Assembly: GCA_964570325.1 (NCBI GenBank)
Contig: CAZMXS010000060.1
Span: forward strand, 1 to 28,301
Source of the DNA: CAZMXS01 sp964570325
GTDB taxonomy: Bacteria > Verrucomicrobiota > Kiritimatiellia > CAIQIC01 > CAZMXS01
Direction: 5' to 3'
DNA: 28,301 bases
In this document: piece after piece, positions 23,134 to 28,301 of the stretch
Layout of the letters: each line of letters opens with the position of its first letter
Numbering within the stretch: position 1 is the stretch's first letter
The notes under the pieces: generated by a model
Databases searched by the model: none
Seen by the model: only the letters and a program-made list of their open reading frames with translations
Told to the model about the DNA's origin: nothing
Made by a program: the position numbers and the translations under genes

Positions 23134-25209
23134 ATGAGCGCACGGGTCAGTTTGGAGGCCGCGCCGCGGCGCCGCTTGGCGCTGGTGGCCGGCTTGGTTT
23201 TGGCGTTGGCGTTGGGATATCGGCTGGCTTTTTTTGGCGTCAGCGCGCGACAAATTCCGGTGGCGTCCGACGAAGCGATTATGCTGCTCCAGGCCAAGGG
23301 CATTCTGGAAAACACGGTCGCGCCGTCGTTCCAGGCCAAACAGGAGCCGCGCGGCGTACTGGGGCGTTTTCCTTTATTGATGATGGCCCAGCCTTATCTG
23401 TTTCCCATCGAAGCCTATTTAATGGCGCCGATCTATCGCCTGCTGCCGTCCGGCGCGGTGGGCGCGCGCTTGCCGGCGCTGCTGATGGGGCTGGCAACGG
23501 TGTGGATGGGGTTGCTCATCCTCCGCCGGGACGGATCCTGGCGCGCGACCTGGCCCGGCGCCTTGCTCCTGCTGTTTCCTTCGGCTTATCTGCTGATCTT
23601 GCAAGTGGCCTTTGCCTTGCCGGGATATCCGGCCTTTATGTTGTTTTCCCTGTTGGCCATTTGGCTGGCCTTCAAAGCGCGCGATGCCGTCGGCGGCGGG
23701 ATAGGGTGGGCGGCGGGCGCCGGTTTGATCGGCGGACTGGTGACCAGTACCTCGCTGCTGGCGTTGCCGGCCCTGATATCGGCCGGCGCGGTGATCCTGC
23801 TGTTTCATGATTGGCGCAAGACGCTTTGGCGCCTGCCGGTTTTCGGCGCCACCGCCGCGTTGGGGCTGGCGCCATATTTCCTGGCCAAGTTGCTGTATCC
23901 GGGCGCGCATGCGGCGGTCTCCGGCACACAATCGCTTGCGCGCGTGGCCGGCGCCATCTGGTCGCCGCTGCTTACCTTTACTCTGCCGGCCACGCTGGGG
24001 GTCGGGTGCCCGCGCTTTCCGGATACCAAGGAAACCATCCGGCTGATTCCCGGTCTGGAAACGCCCTTGGCTGTGCTGTGGCTGGTGCTGATGCTGGTTG
24101 CCGCGGTGGTGTGTCTGGCGGAGTTCGGCCGCCGGCTATTCAAAGCGCGCCGGCTCGCGGTCGAGCCGCTGGACGTGTTTGTCGCTTTGTGCGGCATGGG
24201 CCTGATGTTGTTCATCCTCAACCCGCGCTCGCATGCGCACACTTACCGATATCTGCTTTACCTCGCGCTGGCCCTGCCGTTTATCGTCGGCTTTCTGTAC
24301 GCCGCCGCCGGGCGCCGGGCGCGGCGGGTGCTGGGCGCGCTGGCCATCAGCCTGGCCGTCCTGAATTTGGGGACAGCAACGGCCGTGATGCGTGCCTGGT
24401 CGCGGTCGGGCTTCGCGCGGGAGATCAAGCTGTTCGACTTGCGTCCGGCGATCGCGTATCTGGATGAGCGCGGTATTCACCACTGCTATGCCACGTATTT
24501 TGACTCGTATCGCATGAATTATGCGACGGACGAACGCATCCTCTGCAGCCAAAGCTACAACGAACGCTTTCCCGGCTGGCCGCTGCCCTACAAGGCGGCG
24601 GTGGATGCCGCGACCAATGTGGCTTGCGTTTCAGCCGACGGTTTTCGCTTCAAGCCCGACGATGTGGAACGTTCGTTGCGCCGGATGGGCCTGGATTTCC
24701 ACAAGGAGCGGCACGGCGACTACACCATCTTCACCGATTTCAGCCGCACGGGCGGCGTGGCGGAGGCGCGGATGGAACCTGCCCGTTTGCGGTTTGCCAG
24801 CGGCGGCGCAGCCCGCGGGCTGGACGCGTTGGCGGACGGTCGGTATGACCGGTGGTGGCGGCAGGGACGGGCGCAGGCAGCCGGAGATTGGATCGAAGTC
24901 GAACTGGGACGGACCGCCGCGGTTTGCCGCGTGGCGCTGTTTTACGATGGCTATCCCTTTGACCGCGCGCCGGCTCTGGATTTGATGGGTCGGATGAGCG
25001 GCCGCTGGCAGCCGCTGGCCGTCGGCGTGAAACAGGACACGGACGAGTTCGCCTTCATCAACGGGCATCCGGTCTGGGGCCATACGCTACAGACGATCCG
25101 GTTTGAACCGACGCTGACCGATGCGCTGAAAATCCAGATTGCGGTTCCCGCGCCGGGCCGGGACTGGACCATCGGCGAAGTGGAGGTTTTTGAGCGGGTT
25201 GGCGATTGA
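23134..25209 (+). CDS. GT-C-like polytopic membrane glycosyltransferase with C-terminal F5/8 type C-like domain
   Basis: The frame is open far upstream, but protein-like sequence starts at the ATG at 23134 (691 residues); an alternative ATG at 23089 would add 15. A first membrane helix (residues 14-35) is followed by an extracytoplasmic loop with SDEA (D46, E47), the acidic pair expected in GT-C lipid-linked-sugar transferases. About ten more hydrophobic segments run to near residue 430. A soluble segment follows at 430-545. The last 146 residues resemble a discoidin/F5-8 type C beta-sandwich: GLDALADGRYDRWW, WIEVELGRTAAVCRVAL and a late DWTIGEVEVFER. Such domains bind sugars or other envelope ligands. 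No substrate can be named. It lacks a Shine-Dalgarno and converges on the GT4 gene. Confidence 0.72.
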   Translation: MSARVSLEAAPRRRLALVAGLVLALALGYRLAFFGVSARQIPVASDEAIMLLQAKGILENTVAPSFQAKQEPRGVLGRFPLLMMAQPYLFPIEAYLMAPIYRLLPSGAVGARLPALLMGLATVWMGLLILRRDGSWRATWPGALLLLFPSAYLLILQVAFALPGYPAFMLFSLLAIWLAFKARDAVGGGIGWAAGAGLIGGLVTSTSLLALPALISAGAVILLFHDWRKTLWRLPVFGATAALGLAPYFLAKLLYPGAHAAVSGTQSLARVAGAIWSPLLTFTLPATLGVGCPRFPDTKETIRLIPGLETPLAVLWLVLMLVAAVVCLAEFGRRLFKARRLAVEPLDVFVALCGMGLMLFILNPRSHAHTYRYLLYLALALPFIVGFLYAAAGRRARRVLGALAISLAVLNLGTATAVMRAWSRSGFAREIKLFDLRPAIAYLDERGIHHCYATYFDSYRMNYATDERILCSQSYNERFPGWPLPYKAAVDAATNVACVSADGFRFKPDDVERSLRRMGLDFHKERHGDYTIFTDFSRTGGVAEARMEPARLRFASGGAARGLDALADGRYDRWWRQGRAQAAGDWIEVELGRTAAVCRVALFYDGYPFDRAPALDLMGRMSGRWQPLAVGVKQDTDEFAFINGHPVWGHTLQTIRFEPTLTDALKIQIAVPAPGRDWTIGEVEVFERVGD

Positions 25210-25215
25210 GATCGC

Positions 25216-25237
25216 GGGCCGGGCGCGGAACCGGCTC
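25216..25237. terminator. Hairpin between convergent genes (possible bidirectional terminator)
   Basis: The arms 25216-25222 and 25231-25237 pair over seven positions (one G-U) around an 8-base loop. The hairpin sits in the 26-base gap between the convergent GT-C and GT4 stops. There is no T run on either side, so it would be a weak or factor-assisted terminator. Confidence 0.3.
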
Positions 25238-26342
25238 AACGGCCAAACTGCCGCAGCACATCCAGCGTTTCGCGCGCGCAACGCTCCCAGGTGAAAACCT
25301 CCCGCGCGCGCCGCAACCCGCGCTCGGCCAGGTCGGCGCGCAGCGCGTCATCCGTCCAGAGCCGTTTCAAGGCTTCTTTCATTTCCGCCGGATTGAACGG
25401 GTCCACGATCAGCCCGGCATCGCCGACGACCTCGGGCAGCGCGCCGGTATTGGAAACCACCGGCGGGCAGCCGCAGGCCATCGCCTCGCAGACCGGGATG
25501 CCGAACTCCTCATAGACGGAGGGAAAAAACTTCAGGCGCGCCAGGTTGTAGAGCAGGGGCAGATCCTCGTGGTCCACCCAACCCAGGAATTGCACGTCCT
25601 GCGCGGCGCCGTCGGCGTCCAGATCGAATTCGGCGCGATACCGCTCGCAACCGATGCCGGTCACCACCAGTTTGCAGGGCAGTTCCCGGCGCAGCAGGCG
25701 GAACGCGGCGATCAGGTTGGCGAAGTTCTTGCGCGGATCGTGCTTGATGACCGCGAGCATGAACCGGTCCGGCAACCGGTATTTCGCGCGGATGGCCGCC
25801 AGCGCGGCCGCATCGCGGATCACGCGGAATTTGGGGCTGAAGCCCAGGCGGATGGTGCGGATTTTTTCCGGGGGAACCTTGAGAATGCGGATGAAGTCGC
25901 GGGTGGTCAGGTCGGAGTTGGAAATAATGAAATCCGCTTTGCGGCAGTAGAGCGGCATGACGGCGCGGATATAGGCGACATCGAACTTGTTGGGGTAAAG
26001 CTCCGGGCGGACAAACCAACTGGCGCCATGCACGGTCATGATCGTCTTGCGGGTCGTGCAGAAAGGCACGGTGAACTTGGTGTGGAAAATCAGGTCGAGC
26101 CGCTCGCGCCACGCCGCGGCCGGGATCGCCACCTGGTCCCACAACGCCTTGCCGGGCGCCGCGATCAGCCGTTCCCGCACATGCGGCAGATGCGGGTAGC
26201 GGCCGAGGAACGCCGGATTGCGATAGAACAGCACATACTCGTTTTGGCGGTCGAGCGGCAACAACTGGTCCATCAGGTTCTGGGAATAGATGCCGATGCC
26301 CTGTCGCTCATCCATTGCCCGGAGCATGACGCCGATGCGCAT
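25236..26342 (-). CDS. Glycosyltransferase family 4 (GT-B fold)
   Basis: This 368-residue protein has two Rossmann-like halves. The N-terminal acceptor half starts RIGVMLRAMDERQGIGIYSQNL with the Gly-rich loop and includes TVHGASW near 103 and IISNSDLTTRDF near 139. The C-terminal donor half has LAVIKHDPRKNF near 196 and the E-X7-E motif of retaining GT4 enzymes in YEEFGIPVCEAMACGCP (E278 and E286). It ends with a LRADLAERGLRRAREVFTWE helix. It would transfer a sugar from a nucleotide donor, probably in surface polysaccharide or glycan synthesis; donor and acceptor are not predictable. It starts seven bases after the stop of the secreted SGNH hydrolase, so both form one operon. Ends and length are normal for the family. 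Confidence 0.92.
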   Translation of the reverse strand: MRIGVMLRAMDERQGIGIYSQNLMDQLLPLDRQNEYVLFYRNPAFLGRYPHLPHVRERLIAAPGKALWDQVAIPAAAWRERLDLIFHTKFTVPFCTTRKTIMTVHGASWFVRPELYPNKFDVAYIRAVMPLYCRKADFIISNSDLTTRDFIRILKVPPEKIRTIRLGFSPKFRVIRDAAALAAIRAKYRLPDRFMLAVIKHDPRKNFANLIAAFRLLRRELPCKLVVTGIGCERYRAEFDLDADGAAQDVQFLGWVDHEDLPLLYNLARLKFFPSVYEEFGIPVCEAMACGCPPVVSNTGALPEVVGDAGLIVDPFNPAEMKEALKRLWTDDALRADLAERGLRRAREVFTWERCARETLDVLRQFGR

Positions 26343-26349
26343 GGGTCGC

Positions 26350-27903
26350 TCAATAGACGCTGCCGGAGAGCAGCTCCGCCGACAACGTGTTGTAGAAGGC
26401 GTCGCGCACGCGCTGGTAGCCGGCGTCGTTCGGATGATTGCCGCTGACGCGTTCGATCAGATTGGAAGGCCAGCCTGGCACGGACGAGATCGCTTTGAAT
26501 TGGTCGGCAACGGGGCAGGCGAGTTCCTTGCCGATGGATTGGATGGTCGGGTTGAATTTGCGAATACGGTCATATTGCGCATCGCGGTTATTCTGCTCGG
26601 TGGTGACGACCGGCGTGATCGTGGCCATGATGACGCGCTGGTTCCGGTACAGGCCGAACACGGCCATGTTCCAGAGATTGTCCGCCGTGTAGCGGAACAT
26701 CGAGTCGTACAGGGCATCATTCATCCCTTCCATCAGGATCATGACGTCCGACTCGACGTTGGGCAGCGTCGCTTTCAGTCGCGTGTAGCCCTCCGTTGTG
26801 CGCTCGCCCGGCCGCCCGGCGTTGATCGAACGGAAATAGCCGCCCCACATGGAGTTCAGTTTCTTCTCCAAAAGGAGGGGGTAACCGGTGGCCGGCCCGT
26901 CGCTGGAACTGCCGCCGCCCCAAGTGATGCTGTCGCCGAAGGAGAACACTGCCACGCCATCGGCGCCGGGCTGGGCGTAAAGTTCCGCCGGCGCTGCGCC
27001 CAGACCGCCCCATTTCCGGGCCAGCGCCAGCACGGTTCCATCCAGGCTCTGAATATACCAGTTACCGGTGCTGCGGTCATAAATGGCCAGATCGGCGCGG
27101 CCGTCGCCGTTGTAATCGCCGGGCGTTGGGGTGCCGCCCTTCCAGCCCCAATTCAACCCGTTGGCGAGCAATTTGCCTTTTAGCGAGTAGATATACCAAT
27201 AGCCGCCGGCCCGGTAGTACACTGCCAGGTCCGCGCAGCCGTCGCCGTCATAGTCGGCCGGCGCCGGCCAGGTCTCGTCCCAGCCCCAGTCCAAGCCCCA
27301 CGCCAGGACCGCGCCGGCAAGTGTGCGGATGTACCACTTGCCGGTGGCCCGATGATAGATGCCCAGATCGGTCTTGCCGTCGCCATCGTAATCAGCCGGC
27401 ACGGGGATGGCGCTGCTCCAGCCCCAGTTCAAGCCCGCGGCAATAACCCCGCCGGCGAGCGCGCGGATGTACCACGTGCCGGTGTCGCGGTGGAACACGG
27501 CGAGGTCGGTTTTGCCGTCGCCGTCGTAATCGCCGGGCACCGGCACCGTTTCATTCCAGCCCCAGTTGGAGCCGAACGTCAGCGTGGCGCCGGCGATGGT
27601 GCGGATGTACCAGGTGCCGAGGTCGCGGAAATAAACGGCGAGGTCGGCCTTGCCGTCGCCATCATAGTCCCCGGGCGCCGGTGTGACCGCGCTGGTGCCC
27701 CAAGGGATGCCATTGACCACCGTTTGGCCGCCAAGCGTTTGCACATACCATTGGCCGGACTCCGGCCAGTAAACAGCCAGATCGTCCGCTGACCGGCCGC
27801 CGGCCTCCGGCCCGCTGAAGTCACATGGCCGCGTGGCGGCCCGCGCGCGGCCGGCCAGCAAGGCGGCTAACACCAGCATACTTAAATAAAGCAATCGTTT
27901 CAT
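26350..27903 (-). CDS. Secreted repeat protein with C-terminal SGNH/GDSL hydrolase domain
   Basis: The ATG at 27903 gives 517 residues beginning with a clear signal peptide (KR start, hydrophobic 4-18, cleavage after ARA near 22). An upstream ATG would add seven residues before it. Six repeats of exactly 46 residues follow, each with DLAVY, WY(I/V) and DYDGDGK, the calcium-binding FG-GAP/VCBS-like loop. They lead into an SGNH hydrolase domain with FSFGDSITW (Ser 325), NAGRPGE (block II Gly), EGMNDA (block III Asn 395) and GNHPNDAGY (His 490). The usual Asp three residues before the catalytic His is Ser here. The substrate is probably an ester on a polysaccharide or lipid outside the cell (inferred). 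It is co-transcribed with a GT4 gene. Confidence 0.88.
   Translation of the reverse strand: MKRLLYLSMLVLAALLAGRARAATRPCDFSGPEAGGRSADDLAVYWPESGQWYVQTLGGQTVVNGIPWGTSAVTPAPGDYDGDGKADLAVYFRDLGTWYIRTIAGATLTFGSNWGWNETVPVPGDYDGDGKTDLAVFHRDTGTWYIRALAGGVIAAGLNWGWSSAIPVPADYDGDGKTDLGIYHRATGKWYIRTLAGAVLAWGLDWGWDETWPAPADYDGDGCADLAVYYRAGGYWYIYSLKGKLLANGLNWGWKGGTPTPGDYNGDGRADLAIYDRSTGNWYIQSLDGTVLALARKWGGLGAAPAELYAQPGADGVAVFSFGDSITWGGGSSSDGPATGYPLLLEKKLNSMWGGYFRSINAGRPGERTTEGYTRLKATLPNVESDVMILMEGMNDALYDSMFRYTADNLWNMAVFGLYRNQRVIMATITPVVTTEQNNRDAQYDRIRKFNPTIQSIGKELACPVADQFKAISSVPGWPSNLIERVSGNHPNDAGYQRVRDAFYNTLSAELLSGSVY
26956..27783 (-). repeat. Six in-frame 138-bp repeats (46-residue units)
   Basis: Units start at the Asp of each DLAVY/DLAVF/DLGIY/DLAIY block and recur every 46 codons without any insertion or deletion. 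The aspartates of DYDGDG keep exactly the same spacing. At DNA level the units share long similar stretches around the DYDGDGK codons. The last unit is diverged and runs straight into the first strand of the SGNH domain. Confidence 0.85.
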
Positions 27904-27943
27904 AATGTCGCCGATAAAGACCAAACTTTGGACAACCCAGCCA

Positions 27944-27958
27944 GGCGTCTCCGACGCC
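27944..27958. repeat. Short perfect inverted repeat in the divergent intergenic region
   Basis: GGCGTC (27944-27949) and GACGCC (27953-27958) flank a 3-base TCC loop, 41 bases before the SGNH gene start on the minus strand. It could be an operator, a leader hairpin or a dispersed intergenic motif. The rest of the 216-base region holds a candidate promoter for the rightmost gene and nothing else that I recognise. Confidence 0.4.
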
Positions 27959-28017
27959 GAAAGATGAAGAAACTAATGATTGATCCGGTGTGGGTCAACC
28001 GCAAATCATTGGACATT

Positions 28018-28046
28018 TTGGATGCTAAAACGCTTTACCTCATAAT
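28018..28046 (+). promoter_or_regulatory. Candidate promoter of the rightmost gene
   Basis: TTGGAT (28018-28023) and CATAAT (28041-28046, 5 of 6 to -10) are separated by 17 bases in an AT-rich patch. The start of transcription would be about 65 bases before the ATG at 28120. This is a sequence match only. Confidence 0.4.
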
Positions 28047-28107
28047 AGGTGATGGGTATGGTGCAAAGCGGGGTGGGTTCGGTTTCTCGCGCCGCCCGGT
28101 CATCATG

Positions 28108-28113
28108 AAGGGA
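28108..28113 (+). promoter_or_regulatory. Ribosome binding site
   Basis: AAGGGA lies six bases before the ATG at 28120. It supports that start over the in-frame ATG at 28105, which would overlap the site. Confidence 0.5.
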
Positions 28114-28119
28114 ATATGC

Positions 28120-28301
28120 ATGTCTGCCAATCGAATCGCCGGTTTACGATTGCCCCGCGTTGCCCGGTACTGCTGGTTGGGCCTGTGTGTGGGGTTGGGC
28201 TGGGCCATTTCACCGGCGGCGTCGGCCGCCCCCCCGGTCGGCAATGTGCCGGGGTTGTCGGTCCCCACCAACAGTCCGTCGGGCAACATCCCGGCCGCAT
28301 T
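28120..28301 (+). CDS. N-terminus of a secreted protein (cut by window end)
   Basis: About 60 codons are visible. The product begins with a basic stretch (NRIAGLRLPRVARY), then a hydrophobic core (CWLGLCVGLGWAI) and a small-residue cleavage region SPAASAA, which is a standard Sec signal peptide. The mature part starts PPVGNVPGLSVPTNSPSGN, rich in Pro, Gly, Ser and Asn, and looks like an extended linker before a domain that lies outside the window. The ATG at 28120 is preferred because of the AAGGGA site; an in-frame ATG five codons earlier is possible. The gene diverges from the SGNH hydrolase gene, and both encode secreted proteins. No family can be assigned. Confidence 0.7.
   Translation, partial: MSANRIAGLRLPRVARYCWLGLCVGLGWAISPAASAAPPVGNVPGLSVPTNSPSGNIPAA

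Overview
The window is a GC-rich stretch of bacterial chromosome, densely coded on both strands, with no rRNA, tRNA, CRISPR array, insertion sequence or phage gene that I can see. Outer-membrane lipoprotein export (LolC/LolD) points to a Gram-negative cell. The secreted SGNH hydrolase with DYDGDGK-type repeats, the phoH-pgpH-ybeY operon and the variant lysyl-tRNA synthetase fit the PVC group (Verrucomicrobiota/Kiritimatiellota-like). That placement is inferred from gene content and was not tested by phylogeny.

Layout, left to right. (1) 1-3040, plus strand: the 3' end of a transglutaminase-like protein, an ABC ATPase and a polytopic permease, all overlapping, so one export operon. (2) 3107-5227, plus strand: a small zinc-ribbon protein, a DUF72 protein and a glyoxalase II-type metallo-hydrolase, apparently separate units. 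(3) 5288-8760, plus strand: class II lysyl-tRNA synthetase, then LolC/E-type permease and LolD ATPase. A degenerate 7-bp tandem repeat fills the lysS-lolC gap. A possible truncated ORF overlaps the lolD stop. (4) 19157 down to 8897, minus strand: a five-gene operon DUF502-recO-recC-recB-recD with overlaps or a 4-nt gap throughout. It joins the complete RecBCD helicase-nuclease to the RecFOR-pathway mediator RecO. recD contains two AT-rich palindromes that are read through in two frames. (5) 22912 down to 19219, minus strand: phoH, a 7TM-HD phosphohydrolase (PgpH type) and ybeY, ending at a plausible intrinsic terminator. (6) 23134-28301: envelope and surface genes. These are a GT-C-like membrane protein with a C-terminal F5/8-type domain (+), a GT4 glycosyltransferase and a secreted repeat/SGNH hydrolase in one operon (-), and the start of another secreted protein (+) cut by the window end.

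Functionally, most of the window is housekeeping: double-strand-break repair, RNA maturation and cyclic-dinucleotide turnover, translation, and lipoprotein trafficking. It is flanked by envelope and surface-polymer functions. I did not find a clear-cut new defence or mobile system. The features most worth a second look are the paired palindromes inside recD, the heptad repeat before lolC, the six exactly periodic 46-residue repeats fused to an SGNH domain that lacks the usual Asp, and the membrane glycosyltransferase with a carbohydrate-binding-like tail. No gene-free stretch exceeds about 220 bases.
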